Origin: Phoebastria nigripes
Taxonomy: Eukaryota > Chordata > Aves > Procellariiformes > Diomedeidae
DNA: 64,000 nucleotides
Direction: 5' to 3'
NCBI GenBank assembly: GCA_035582835.1
Contig: JAYKAV010002916.1
Span: forward strand, 643,686-707,685
Shown here: positions 12,601 to 25,631 of the stretch, in pieces
Layout: each line of letters begins with the position of its first letter
How positions within the stretch are numbered: the first letter of the stretch is position 1
Position numbers and translations under genes: made by a program
The notes under the pieces: model-generated
What the model saw: the letters and a program-made list of their open reading frames with translations, nothing else
Databases searched by the model: none
What the model was told of the DNA's origin: nothing

Positions 12601-15221
12601 TGGTTCCTCAAACGCGGAAGTGAAATACCAGTCTTCTATCTCACCATGCGTGTCTGAAAGTCAAAGAAGCTTCAGAAAGGTGATTTTTTTCCCAAAACAT
12701 ACTAGCCCAATGATCAGGGTTTACTGAAATCATATTTGACATTTATTGAAATCATATTTCTTTTCCATATTTTTCTATTTTGCAATTCACTTGCAAACTG
12801 GAGAATTTTAATGCCTAGATAAGTAAAGGTTTGCTAGCAATATCTAGAATTCATATTATGGGAAGAGCTTCCCCTCCCCAGCCCACCCGTGCAGTTTTGC
12901 TCTTTCTGTGGGCTATAGTGGACAGACATCCATCCCCCAGCGAGCTTAACCAGCCTACTGGGAAGATTTAGAAGCACAATGTCATAAAGTGCAAAACCAT
13001 AATGGAGGAAAATACCAGGAGCATTCCAGAACAAAATATGAGCCGTGTTGCAGACCCACGTAGCAGAGCTGTAAGGCAATTAGAAGCACAATGCTCAGAT
13101 GCAGTTGGTTTTGTGTGAACCTGGAGCAGTAGGAAAGGAAAGAACAGTGACTGTGACATTTTTTTTCTGTTTCCCTGAGAATTTTGCCCTTCTGCTGGCT
13201 CGTCATCTGTAAGAAAAAAACAGGAAAAGAAATTGCCTAGGTGTGGAGTGGTCTAGCCTGACTAGATAGTTAATTAAGAGGAGGCTTCTCTCAACAGGGG
13301 AAACCATCGGTATCAGAATAGCAAATGCAACAGACCTTGAGGAAAAGAATAGAGAAACTCTCAGTTGGGAAATAATCCACGTCTGTTCCNAATACTCTGA
13401 CAATGTTTATTCATCCCCACTTGAGCCAAAGTGTTCGCACTGGGAGTCAAGAAATTGAAGGGAAAACAAGCACCAAGGGTAGCTGATGGGGGGGGGGGGG
13501 GGATTTTCCATCAGGGCAGTAGGCTTGCCCAGAGGGATGCAGCTTGGGCAAATAAGATTTAGAAAAGTTCACAGGAGCAGGTTGAGGTTTATATAAGGAA
13601 GGGGGGAGGTGTTTTTTCAGGTATACCTTTTGGGTTGAGTGAGCACATCATGTGAGTTCATGTATTCCTGCTTTTTTAGAAGGGACCAGTCATTTAAATC
13701 ACCTGCTTTTGTGGACTTGCAGAGGGGAAAAAGTCTGAAGGTACTAAACAGAGTTGGGTTTGTTGGGAAGACGGGGGGAGAAATAGACTAAAAAGTCCAT
13801 AATGTGTTTTATTCATATAGAGAACAGGGACAATAGTGAAATCTATCTCCAACGGGATGCAGTCAGGTGAGAGTAAGAGGCGTTTCTAGTGTGGATGGGG
13901 AGAGGATGACCGCCGGAGACGATAAGCCTGAGGGGCAGCTGTTGTCAAAGGAGAGCTGAGAGGATGCTGGAGCAGTAAATCTTCAGGGGGTAATGCAAGG
14001 CGGGAGCGGCTGCAGGAAGGCTGACTGAAGGCTGGGCAGGGTTTTAAAAGCAGGACGCAAACAGAGAGAGAGCTTTGGCATGCTTCAGACACCGCGGTAA
14101 GAGCACTGAAGATTAGAAAACAGCTGCAGTGGTAAAGACTTCAGGGTTATTTTTACAGCCAACTGGCCAAGTCAGAGACATCTGTAGGTATCCTACGTAG
14201 AGAAGGACAAAGATAATTGCAAAGTTGCAGCCACACGGGTCTGTCCTTTGGAGTCTGTAGCTCTGTGTCCTCCACAATCAAGCAGGCTGGCACAATTAAC
14301 TTGGCATTAATCATACTCCTTCTCCACGCTCATAGCAGAACTTACTGGAGAATGGAAAAAGTGCAGCTCATGAATATTTATGGTTGGTATTTACACGGGC
14401 AGCGCCTGGTTATGGAAACACAAAAGCATACAACAGTTTGANAGGCTGCTTTATTCTTAGACTAAATGCTGTTACTTGACAAGTCTTCTTCCATAAAAAC
14501 GTAGACACAAGAAGTAATATNAATAGTAAGAGTAAAGGTCAGACTGACTGCTCATCTATACATCAAAAGATTAACATTTTAGAGGAGACATATAAAGTCT
14601 CCCGTGCTTAGTTGCCAGCCCTGTCTGTAAGGGACTGAGGAAGGATAGGAAGGGCTGCATTTCTTTTCTGTGGCTTATAAAGAAGTGCCCAGAAACCTGG
14701 CCACAGCTGTGCCACTCTCAAATTTTGATTACTTTTCATGGAGGACTTCTCCAGAAAAGTGAGAAATTAATGGTTTGGTATCACAAGGAACAAGTAAGGG
14801 ACATCTAAGGCAGTATAGTTCATAATCCAGATTTAAAAAAGGAAGTTGGCTTTGTTAACACTAATTTAATTCAGATTCTGAACACTTATCTGAGAAGAAA
14901 AGCTTTCCTTGGGAAAGATTAGCATGCCCAACTCTTTCAGCTGCAGAATAAGAAAGCTTCTTTTTAGATTTTCTGGTTAAAGCAGATTAGATGAGATTTA
15001 ATATTCTTGATTTATTTGTTTACGTATTTATTTGCTTTTTAAACCTAAGGGTAAAAAACATGAGCAGATTTTAAGTTCTTTCATCTCCAGGAACAGTAAT
15101 TTCATTTTAAACCTTGCTTATATAACACAAAGCAGCAAAATTGTGATTCCCTTTTCCATTTAAATAGCCTTCAATATTTATTNCATGGAGTTAAAAAACT
15201 CGATCCTGCAGCTCGACACAC
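12601..15221. other. Unique non-coding DNA with a poly-G tract
   Basis: No gene is recognised. The stretch contains a run of 15 G at 13488-13502 and a near-duplicate of TGAAATCATATTT at about 12726 and 12748. Ambiguous bases lie at 13390, 14442, 14521 and 15183. The part from 14820 to 15180 is AT-rich and complex. Confidence 0.5.
13488..13502 (+). repeat. Poly-G tract, 15 bases
   Basis: Fifteen consecutive G residues follow AGCTGAT and precede ATTTTCC. It is a mononucleotide tract that is prone to length error in sequencing and to G-quadruplex formation. No function is implied. Confidence 0.85.
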
Positions 15222-16260
15222 AGCAGATCAGTCAATTCCAAAGCCAGAAGGAACTTCTGCTTGATACCAGCCATAAAGCTTCTCTGAATTAATTTCTATT
15301 TTAACTAGAGGATGTCTCTTAAGAAAAAAGTCCCATTTTGATTTTTGGTTTACCATTGACATTGAGTCCAAACAATACTCATAGGTTTTAAGGTGGCAAA
15401 TGTATTTAAAAAAAAAAAGAAGAAAAGGAGTCGTCTTCCTTTCCTCTTGAAGCCAAGGTGTCTGAATGCTGCCAGCAAGCCCTGTTCAGCCTTCCCCTCC
15501 TCAGGCTGAGCATACGGAGCTCCATACATGACCACATGGCCCTGGGGACCCTTTCCACTATATGGATGTCCTTCTTGACTTACAAGCACAAAAGAGGACC
15601 CGATACCCTGATGAATGCAGAAGCTTCCCTCCCAGCTCTCCACTTGTCTCTCTCTATATTCACAAAATTTGCATCAGCTTTTGTGGCCGAGGTGTTGGTT
15701 GGAAGCCAGTGTTGATGTTCACCTGCCATGGACCCGAAGTCATGCTTGGAGCCACGGTGCTCACAGTAAAATCCCCCACCTCCAGGAGTGGCCTCAGTCA
15801 TTCTTGAACCTGGGATGTTAAAATTGGCTTTTATAATTGACCTTACCTTTAGATTAGTGATTTGCATACGCCAAGCTGACCAACAAGCTGGAGAGCTCCG
15901 TTGTCCCATCATCCCCATCTGCATCCCCACAGTCTTTGTGCCATCTGCAGGCTTTATACAACATGGTTTTATGTTTCTTCCCAGGCCATCGATTGAAATG
16001 CTTAATAACCTGGGCTGAAGACCAGTTCTTTGGTACCCTATTAGCGATGCACCAGTACACAGACCCCAAAGTCACAGTGCCACTGAGACCCATCAGCCAG
16101 TTTTAAATCCACATAAACTGTGCCGTGCTGCAGAGTTGTTCTGCCGTCGTACTGAAATGCTGTACTGCAGAAATCAGGAAAGCAACATTTTGCTTCCTAC
16201 AGTAAAATCTAACTGATGGGGTTAATCTTTCCTGCAGGAAATGCCTGTGATGGAGGTAAG
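15222..16260 (-). mobile_element. Ancient CR1/L3-like LINE, RT end to 3' tail
   Basis: On the minus strand this is about 1 kb of a very old CR1/L3-type LINE. The left edge carries the AAAGCCAGAAGGAAC block, a decayed form of the GGCCAGAAGGGACC text near the 3' end of old amniote CR1/L3 elements. GAATTAATTTC and AACTAGAGGATGTCTCTTAAG follow. The middle (15530-15580) holds GGGACCCTTTCCACTATATG and ATGTCCTTCTTGACTT. The right part (15940-16130) holds GTGCCATCTGCAGG, TGGGCTGAAGACCAG and CCAGTTTTAAATCCACATA, all in the order expected for the coding end of ORF2. No usable frame survives. Edges are approximate, and the assignment is by recognised consensus order. Confidence 0.65.
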
Positions 16261-17230
16261 GAAGCCTCAAGTTTCAGTTGTGTCCCTTTGTATTTAAGAT
16301 AAAGAGTGGTAGCGAGGGACTGGAAGAAATGAGGACTAAAGTCTGCAAGGAAGACAGACCCTCTGTGCATTTTTGCTTATTTTCAGGAAAACAAGTTGCT
16401 TTTGCTGTGTCAGGACTTCTGCATTGGTATGCAAAAAAAAAGGACTGATTAATGCCTAAATCATTATACTAAGTCATTTACATAATCTATTCATACATTA
16501 TCTATATTATGTATTTCTGACATTTTTAGGATAAACTTGTTTTAAGAATTTGTTAAAATATGAAAATATGAAATGTGTTGAAGCAAGTATTTTTTCTGTA
16601 GTTTTCCCATATAGAATAGAAATCTCAGGCATCTCACTAACCTTAAGGCACTTCTTTTTCCAAGTCAGAAACCCAGAATATTGAGATTAATATTCAGGTA
16701 TCCATACAGGCACCAGAGATTTAAAACTCCAATTGATACAATCCAGAGACTGACATGTCAAATACCGTTTGCTTGATACTGCCAAAATATAAATGTCTGC
16801 CTAAGAGTTAATATTTTGTGATTTAATATGTAGTATTATTGATGTCTGTTCCTTATACTGCCCAATAGAAAAAACAATAACTCCTTCTGAAATCTGGACT
16901 GAGGATTGTGTCCTGCTCCAGTGATGGTGGCACTGGCCGAGGACCTCGCCACCATCCAGCACCAAGTGCCGTGACCCTGCCCCACTGCCCCTGCCTCAGC
17001 GCTCGTAACCCACCTCTGTCGAAGGGGTCTTGGGCAAAAACCCAAAGTGGTACCCTTCGCAATTTCAGCTGATCTGCACCAACCACCAGCTAGACGTTGC
17101 TGGACGTCCTGCTTCCCACCACCCTCCCTCAGACACGGTAGGAAACGTTCCTTGAAAAGCAGCAGGTGGTTTTCTCACCTTCTCACAATTTTGGAGACTG
17201 TTTCTAACCAAGACAGATTAACCTGAGTAG
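16261..17230. other. Unique non-coding DNA, partly AT-rich
   Basis: About 16440-16860 is AT-rich and low in complexity. About 16900-17100 is GC-richer. No gene or named repeat is seen. Confidence 0.5.
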
Positions 17231-17231
17231 G

Positions 17232-17530
17232 AAGTTTTTAGTAGGGCCTGTAGTGATAGGACGAGGGGGAATGGTTTTAAACTAAAAGAAGGGAGATGCA
17301 GACTAGGAAGGAAGAAATTTTTTTTCGATAAGGGTGGTGAAACACTGGAGCAGGTTGCTCAGAGGGGTGGTGGATGCCCCATCCCTGGAAACATTCCAGG
17401 TCAGGTTGGACGGGGCTCTGAGCAACCTGATCCAGTTGAAGATGTCCCTGCCCATGGCAGGGGGGTTGGACTAGATGGCCTTTAAAGGTCCCTTCCAACC
17501 CAAACCATTCTGTGATTCTATGATTCTATG
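17232..17530 (+). mobile_element. CR1 LINE 3' end, plus strand
   Basis: A clear CR1 tail. It starts near AGGGCCTGTAGTGATAGGAC and runs through GGAAGAAATTTTTTTTCG (C-terminal coding end of ORF2), CATCCCTGGAAACATTCCAG and GATGTCCCTGCCCATGGCAG. It ends in the diagnostic octamers ATTCTGTG-ATTCTATG-ATTCTATG (17506-17530). It is strongly 5'-truncated to about 300 bp, as is usual for CR1, and has no coding capacity. It is close in sequence to the copy at 45669-45996. Confidence 0.95.
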
Positions 17531-17699
17531 AACTTGTAGTGTCCGAGAAGAGGAGGAGAAGAGATGTTTCACACCTCACGGCCTGTGGGAAGAGCATTAC
17601 AAACCAAGCTTAGGAACAAAAAGAGAAATAGTTTGAGAGGCTGAGGTGTGGAGATGGCATTTTGTTCTTGAGCAGGAGGTGGTGAAGGCTATAATGCCT
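17531..17699. other. Unique non-coding DNA
   Basis: A short purine-rich spacer between a CR1 tail and an AT-rich segment. Nothing recognisable is seen. Confidence 0.5.
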
Positions 17700-18270
17700 C
17701 ATTTATCTCTTAGGGCTGTGATCAATACGCCATTTATATTTACTTCCCCAGCGTCAGAAGTGTGGACCAAATCCTTGAGCAGTGCCAACCAGACAATTGT
17801 CTTGGGTATGATTAAATAAAATAATTAAATAGGGCTTATTCCTTTTTAATTAGATTGCATCAGAGTTTTTTCCATTACAGAAAAGATGATTCGGTTCAAT
17901 TAGCATTATTCTCAGATGTGAAGCATCCTAACATACTTTTTTTCCTTTGTTAAATTAATTTAATTAGAAAACACTATTTTTGTGGAACAGGATACTGTAG
18001 CTTCAAGAAATGAATTTTCATATGCAGAGTGCTTGGGAAAAAAAGCAATGAAAATAATTTTGATAAGTAAGCCTCAGACTGACTATCTCTATTGTTGCTC
18101 ATGTCCTGAGGTTATATTTTTAATTGCATGTAATAAATATAACTTTATTAATTAGAAATTATCTGGAAAGGAAAGAGACATTTTTTTCTGCTTTATGGTA
18201 TACAGAGGCTTAAAATAAAATTACTGTTCCTAGGGGTAGGTACAGCTAATCTACCTTTCTTTTTTTGCTC
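17700..18270. promoter_or_regulatory. Candidate conserved non-coding element, AT-rich
   Basis: Complex AT-rich sequence with many homeodomain-like cores, for example GATTAAATAAAATAATTAAAT near 17810, TTTTAATTAGATTGC near 17846 and CTTTATTAATTAG near 18142. There is no tandem structure or mobile-element text. The call is inference from motif density alone. Confidence 0.3.
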
Positions 18271-21119
18271 TTAGGCTGACAACAAAATCAAGAATATAAA
18301 ATCTTTTCTTGCTTGTGGGGTTTTTTGATAATTGGAGAAGCAGGTTGTTAGCCTTTAACTGAAGGAAATTTGGGAAGTTTCTTATGTGACTATTTCTCAG
18401 GAATATTCTCACTATTTTTCCCCCAGGTTTGTGATGGGAATCTCACTTGCCAATGAAACCAGGGTGTCCATGCTTTGTATTTTTTTTTTCTTGCATCAGA
18501 TTTTTATATCTTATTTCTTGCAAAGCCACAATGTTAATTTTCTATTCTGCAAGATGTCTTCCATATGCAAAGTACTAATTTGGGGGTAATGATGGGATTT
18601 AAGATTGAGGACTTGGTTGTAGTATATAAGAAAAAGGGAAATAGTGAGGCATGGCATGTTTTTGAGCTTTCTTTCACTCTTAAATTTAAAATGAGAAAAA
18701 AAAATCCAAAGATGTCAGATATCTTCACTGGAGGAAATTTTTCTCAGCCGTACAGGACAAGTTGACTTGACACACAAATAATAGACTAAGATGTTTCAAA
18801 TTTTACTAGGTTTCATACTAAGAGTGAGAAAAACTTCCCACAGTTTGGGCTGTGTCCTNGCAGGAGCTTCTCATCAGCAGCTCCCCTCTCTCACAGTGCG
18901 GCTCCCACGCCGGGAGCAGACCTGGCACTTGTTCTGGGAGGCTTTTTCAGGGACCATCTGGGTGCTTTGAGTGCTGGAAGTGTGGGAAGACCAGGGCTGG
19001 GGTGGGCTCGGTCTGTGTGGGATGGTCAGGGCTTTCGCAGCTGGAGGTTTGGTGGCTCCAGGTCCTTGCCTGAAGCTCAGCCAAGCGCTAATGGAGGGTG
19101 AAAAAGCTGGTTTGATTTCTGCTTGTCTCCAGCTGCTTTGTCTTTCCCTTTGCCAACAAGAAAGAGAGGTGCTTCCAAAGCACAATAATCCGTAGAGTTT
19201 TCTTTCTTCCTAACAACGCCAAAAAATTCATCTCCCATCTTATCATGTACACCCGAATTTTTGTATACACATTTCTCAACCAAGAATCTAGACACTTGCT
19301 TTTATGCTTGTTGGCAAAGAAGAGCAATTTAACCCAACCCTTATCTGGAGGTAAATAATAAATGAATTTGAATTTCTGGCATATTCCCCGATGGAGTCCC
19401 ACTGGCTGTACATTCGAGCCCCATGTCCTGCTCGCTGGGTCTGCCCGGTGCCACCAGGTCCCTCTGGCACAGCCATGCCGGGGGTCGGGGCATGGGGGCC
19501 GGGGTCCTGCTTTGCTCAGAAATACTGCCTTGGGCACGCCAGATGTGCAAACGCCTCCTTAGCAAGGGGCATGGCGAGGGGTGTAAACACGGGGACACGT
19601 GCGGTAGCTTGCTGCCTTTTCCCCAAATTGTTATCATGTTTTACTGATATTGGTCTTATCATTTCTTGGTCCCCAGGAAGGCAGGAGGAAAGTGCTGGGC
19701 ATCACCAGGGATCCGCAGAGCCCTGCACAACGTGCAGCTCCTGCCTGCGTGATGGGTGCCGCGCACAAACAAAGCCGAAGGAAGACATTTCCAGACCCAG
19801 ACAAACTACCTCTGATTTTAGCCTGCTTTCAGCTGGAGGTATTTGCCTGTATTTTTGAATGCAAAATATTCTGCCATTACTTCTGTGAAACTGAGTTTAG
19901 GATCGAATACTCTCTTCCTAAAAATTCCTTTTTTTTTTTAGATTTGAGAAAAATCTCATCAGGCTCCAGTTTCAAAACTTTTCCTGCCCCATTTGTTTTT
20001 TGCTNTCATAGACATCAAATACAGTAAGTTAGTTACCTGGGAAGATAAATGCATTTATGCACTGAACTCCTTCAATCTGAAAAGAAGAAATACACAAAGT
20101 TTTGGAGAATATTCTGGAGAATATTAATAAACCTTTNATTCCTTTAAAAATAATAGTAATTCCTGCTTCTCTGTGATCCCGAGACTTGCAGCTCCAGAAC
20201 TTTCTCCCACCATGGCTCAAGCCATGCAGGCGAGGGCTCCTGTGATGGAACTGGGTGGGTGGGGATCACGCACACCTTGCTTCCCATCACCAGTGTTTCC
20301 TCTTGCTCCTGTACTGCCTCTCTCATCGTGCTGTCAAAATTGCTGGTGCTGATAAACAGCAAAATGATTTTGAGGAAAGGGAAAAAAAATAAACAAATGT
20401 AAGAAAGTGTAGACTTTTTTTTTTTTTTCCTTTTCCATCTGATCCAGTTCCTTGACCCAGTTCACCCTCTGGCCACACAAACAGCTAAGCCAAGAAAAGG
20501 GAGAAGGGTGGAAGCAGGAACAGGTCGGCTGGAGCAGGGATGGCTCAAGCTGAAAGCACGGCTGCCTTGCAGAGGCTGGAGGGGAGGCTGGTCCCAGGAG
20601 GTCTTGTCACGGACGGCTTGGTTAGTCCCAGCAGATCTCATCATCATGGTTAATCTAAAGCTACATTTATACCTAAACCCCGAGACATGATTATGCATCT
20701 TTTTCTACTGTTTTTCAAATCTCTATTACCAATACTACAGAGAGAAAAGGTGTCTTTGATTTGAAAGCAAAACAAAATCTCCACCTGGGTTTAAGAGGGA
20801 AGAAAACAACAACAATAGAAAAAGGCGAAAGTAGAATACAGGGAAATGTGCACATCCACAGCTGGGAAATCGGAACAGGAGATAAGAGAAGCTCTGTGTG
20901 TCAGTAGAAAGGGATGGGCGGTGGGGTTTAGCAGGATGAGGAGGGATTGTCTCTGAATAAACAAAACCCCAGCAGTGTGATTGGGCTGCTCTTAGGCAAA
21001 GACCAAACATATTGGGATACAGAGAGGTTGGAAGCCCTAAATATGTACTCACGCTCTCTGTGTGGAAAGAAACAGGATGATTTATTCACGTCTTACTGTG
21101 ATAATTAAATGTTTTCTAT
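18271..21119. other. Unique non-coding DNA
   Basis: GC-richer patches lie at about 18890-19080 and 19390-19580. A T run lies at about 20415-20430. Ambiguous bases lie at 18859, 20005 and 20137. Overlapping open frames in the GC patches have no recognisable similarity. No named repeat is seen. Confidence 0.5.
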
Positions 21120-21440
21120 TCCATCTGTAACTGGGGAGAATGTTAAAGAGCAACAGCTAACCATTTCTGAATCAGCAGGAACCCACAGTTTGCATCTAAG
21201 ATCATTAAAAAATGGCCAGGAGTCTCNGGGAGCTGCTAACCTTGTGGATTTGTTGGTCTGCTATTTATAACAAATCATGAAACATTGGGAAAAGTCTGTG
21301 GGAACAGATAACTAACATCATGTCAGTATTTAAAAAAGGCAATGGGATGTCCTAACGTGCCAGAGAGTCTGACGTGAATTATGGTAATGGATTATGGCAA
21401 GGCTGATACAGGATTATCTAATGCATGATCAGATGATATC
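21120..21440 (+). mobile_element. Ancient CR1/L3-like LINE fragment (ORF2, before RT motif A)
   Basis: The plus strand resembles the part of CR1/L3 ORF2 just upstream of the RT palm. Around 21190-21215 the text matches the LHPRVLKELA-type block (TGCATCTAAGATCATTAA). Around 21282-21300 it resembles the SWxxGxxP block. At 21327-21345 CAGTATTTAAAAAAGGCAA matches the conserved PIFKKGK block. Indels and substitutions break all frames. An ambiguous base lies at 21227. The boundaries are approximate. Confidence 0.55.
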
Positions 21441-24400
21441 TCATTTTTGATTATCTAATGTTAGATAGGATGTTATGATGTAATCAATACCGAGTCACAA
21501 GGTTACAGCATAATTATTGCCAATCAACTTTGCTTAACAGAAAGAGTTTTCTTAAGTTTGGTTCCATTTTGGCTGGTATCTTGCATTTACTTGACAAAGG
21601 TAAATGAAATATCTCAAAGCACATAGGATCTTTGTGCTCGTACCACTGCAGTGTGCAGAGCCACTTCATCACTCTGAATGGGTGAAAACAGCAAATAAAC
21701 AGCAAATACATTTAAGCAGCTGACAGTTCTGCAGAAAGTTTCTCCTGTGGTTTTCCAGGGAACTGTCCTTTNCCCAAGACTAATCAGTATCTTTACCAAA
21801 AACATACACCTGATGCAAAAAAAAAAAATCTATTTTGCTAAGATTTTGTAAATATGTAACCCTAGGAAGTGTCTTGCACCCAAGATTTGCATTTCACTTG
21901 GAGACAATAGGAGGGAAATTACAGCTAGAAAAGTGTGAGCTGCCATGGTCCGTGGCAGAGCTGGCAGGAGAATTTAGGTTAACTGGTTTGGAGAGTTGGG
22001 CTGGCCCCTACACCACGGGCACTTCCAGTACAGCCAGAGGATGCTTATTTGGCTGTTGGTTGAAATGCAGAGAGATTACTGGAGAAATTTTGCTCCCACA
22101 GCTATAACAGAGCCACCGTAACTCCTGAGAAGTTGTGAAGTGAAGGAGACTTGAGGAATCAGTTCGCTCACATGTTTAGTGACAGCATCGTTTTGCTCTC
22201 AGATCCGTCCATCTAGGGGCCACGCATCCTGGATTTCAGTCTNTGTGTTCTGTTTCAGTTGTGCTGGTACTTGTTTAACAGTTTATTACTGAAATTTGCA
22301 GAGAACGGGGTTTGAATGATTCATCAGGGAAGTGGTCGGAGTCTGAAAGACAACGTGCATAAAAGGATGCGTCCCGTAACCCCAGATGGCAGAAAGTAAC
22401 AGGCAGCTGCGCACCCCGAACCTCGGGGTCACGTTCTCACGGAGGAGACCAGGACTTCTGTCACTCCTGGCATCAGCAGCCAGAAAGTTAAAGATGATGT
22501 TGGTTAGCAGTGTGGGTGCTGTTAGCCAGCCCGGGGTGGCTGGGTCTGGAGTGGCTCCGCGTGTCCGATGCCCTCCAGCACGGGGATGCTCACGTGCGGC
22601 CGTGTGTCCTGTATCCCCCGGGGTATTCCCACCCGAAAGCCCAGGGAGGTGATACGCTGGGCTGCCAAGCCTTGCCTGGGAGATAATGGATGCCCTGGCC
22701 CAGGGGGCCTTTTGCTTTAGGTTTTTGCCTTTGTAGGAAACCACTAAAAGCACTGCACAGACGCGTTGTGAAGGCAACAGTGCTGCAAGGGGAATTGCTC
22801 TGAAGCTCAATCTCAAGCCAGCATGAAACNGGCTCTGCTCTCTAAGGCTACGCAGGGACTCACATTTCTTACCACACTTAAGGAAACTCACATTTCTTTC
22901 TAAACCTCTTAAAAATGTTTCAGGGTGTTGACTGAGTTGAACTTCATGTTGACCAGAAATATCCAGGTGCTTCAAGGTATAACCACTGCTTTGTTGTAGA
23001 GCTACATGTGGTCTTTTATATTGCATGCCATAGTTGTCTAAAAAAAAAAGGATTTTGGAAAGGTTTTCTGAGTCAAAGGTAATGATCTCTCAAGATCTTA
23101 GCAAAGAAGTGAGAAACTTTTAAGCTAGCTAAAAGAATGAGTAGAAATAAAAACATTAAATAATCTATTAAACAATGCTTAAATAAAAGTATGAGCCCTT
23201 TGAAAAACTCCTGGGGTCTCACAGTACCATTGCTGAATACAAGTCTCTCTTGAGTAATCAAGACACTGGCATGGGTGATATGTCAGTATTTAATGAGAGA
23301 ATATTCCCTTAGGAGTACCAAAACATTTTTAAAAGGCACATTTTTTTACTGGAGCTTTTTAAATATTGCTGATGAGGAACTAATGAAAGTTTGAATGTCA
23401 GCCCTTCACGGCCAAAGGGCATAGTCCCCCGCGTGGGAAAGCAAAAGGCGGATTAGAGTTTTCTCAAAAGTATTTAGCATTGAACAGTTGTACAGCTTTC
23501 CGTTTGAGAAACTAATTGTGAAAACCGGGAGGTTAGGCTGTTAAACATCTTGTCTCAGCACCCTGCAGCGGTTCCCCATGTCCCCTTTCCAGCCCTCACC
23601 CCTCCGCTCCAGGCTGCTGGGGCTCGCCTTGCTCCCCCTCTGCCGCTTCCCCAGCCTTGGCCAAGCGGCACCTGAGCCCAGCATCCCCTGGGCATCGAGC
23701 TGGGCAGGGCACACCTCCCTCCCGCTGCTCCCGGAGCCCCAGGGAAGGGGGAAACAGGGCTAACGTTAGTTTGCCACCACCTAGCAAAGGAGTGTTTGGG
23801 ATCCATCGATGTGAGCGTTGAGGAGTGGGAAACAGGTGCTGTTTCTGCTTTCTCCTGGAATTAACAATGCTGGTAATGTGATATGTTAGATTTGCATCAA
23901 TTATTTTATAATAAAATGGGAACTGAAAAAAGAAATCCATTTCCAGCTCAGCGGCGCAGCAGTGGGACCACACATGCACACAGGTGAGAGGGGCTCCAGG
24001 AGCCGGAGCCTGGCCACCCTGACTTCATTCCCTTCCCCGCCTTTGCGGTGAGAGTCGATCCTGCCTCTTCATTTTTGCTGGCAGCCTGGGTTGAGGGGGA
24101 ATGTTTCCTGCTCTGTACATTGCTTTCCTATCTTTATCTCAAATTCAGAATATTTGGAGGCTGTAATTACTACCGGCTATTTTTTGCACTGTGGTTGCAG
24201 ACTGGAGATGGGTATTAACACATCAGCAAAGCCAAATTGCCTTGTTCCAGAGACTCGTAACCCCACAGCCAAGTGAACAGGACAGGAAAAGTATGTTGTT
24301 TAGAAAACTAGCATGAAATGCTGATACTGGCAGCTTTGGTAAGCTGGTACTCACAAGTGAACTGTGAATCAAGCCAGGAGATACTGTATATTTACCTATA

Positions 24401-25631
24401 TGCATATTTACATATATATATATATATATAAAAAAAATCACATGCATTCTCCTCCAGTTGCCCACGCAGTAAACTCTGGCAGAGAGAGGAGGGGAGGACT
24501 GCTGCTAAAGGTGAAGCCGTATGAACATTACAGACTTCTAGTAACCTAATACCTAGTGTCTTATTTTTAATTAGCTCACTGTTTTATATGAATCTTCATT
24601 TAATTAGAACAAACCAGCAGTAACCAAGACCCTTAAGTGACCTCTTTGTCCCACAGCTCACCCTGCTGCTGCAGGAAGGTTTTCCTGGGAAACTCAGTGC
24701 CTTTTGGTGGTGAAACTTTGCAAACTGAAATGAAGGTGAAGGAAAATGAGCTCCGAGAAGTCCCACGAGGCGCAGTGGTACATCGCCATGCGGGGGACTA
24801 CCAGTCAGGGATTTAGGCTGCGGTAGGTGCATTTTGGGGATGCTTTTCCCCAAGGCCATGCTCATGGTGCTCTTCCTTGAGCCCATGCTCACCCAAACTG
24901 TGCATTTTTGGTGGGTGCTTGTGTTTAAGTAAGGAAGCCTAGGAAGCTGCCTGAAGCAGGAGCACAGGAGAGCTATTTTCTGCCAGTTTTCTGACTACCT
25001 TGTGCTCCCAAGGCCATCTTCAGGGTGGTTGGGAGGGCTGGGGCAAGACCTGGTGGCGATGCTCATGGGGCTGGCAGGGACCACGGCGCGGTGCTCTGCC
25101 CTTCTCTGCCCACAGCCATTCTCCTGCAGTGGGCACTTTTGTTATCCTCCCTTACCGAGCCCTTCTCTCCAGGAGTCACTGCTGTGTGGGTTCACGTGTA
25201 TTACTAACTTATTCCCCAAGACTCTGATTCAGGATAAAAGTCTCTAGATAATATAGGCAAGAAATGCTCCTGTCCTTTCCCAAATGTTCCTTTCTTCCTT
25301 TCTTCTCTACAATATCAACACAGCCGTGCTTTGAAGTCTTCTCTTCTGGGCCTTGCTGTCTGTGTTGCTCTGCAGAGCGTAGGGGAGAGAAAAGCTTTAA
25401 TATTTTGTGGCAGGGATGCAGGGATGGGGGAGGGAGAGGAAGGTTAAAAGACTCTGACAATAGGTAAGGATTTTGAAATAATATCCTTTCATGCTTGGTT
25501 AGAGTGAGACTCCAGTCATGGTTATTACACATAATGATGTAACTGTAATTGCTTCTCTGTACAATGGTATTAAATTAAATTCACAAAATGTCAAGGTCCT
25601 TTGCATTTAAGTACAATTCAGCAAGGGTTTT
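21441..25631. other. Unique non-coding DNA
   Basis: No gene is recognised. GC-richer patches lie at about 22380-22680 and 23560-23760, and AT-rich complex sequence at about 23040-23400 and 24090-24200. The longest open frame (22286-23026, minus, 246 codons) has no recognisable domain and includes an ambiguous base. Other ambiguous bases lie at 21772 and 22243. Confidence 0.5.
24413..24430. repeat. (TA)n microsatellite
   Basis: A short pure ATATATAT run is followed by an A run. It lies within a stretch of degenerate TATA/CATA text from about 24388. Confidence 0.8.

Noticed and set aside
19640..19690. Splice-acceptor-like tract ending CTTGGTCCCCAG
   Set aside because: No matching donor or recognisable exon follows. 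Pyrimidine tract plus AG is frequent by chance.
22286..23026. 246-codon minus-strand open frame
   Set aside because: No recognisable domain, an ambiguous base inside, overlapping opposite-strand frames and arbitrary composition. Such lengths occur by chance in GC-richer DNA.
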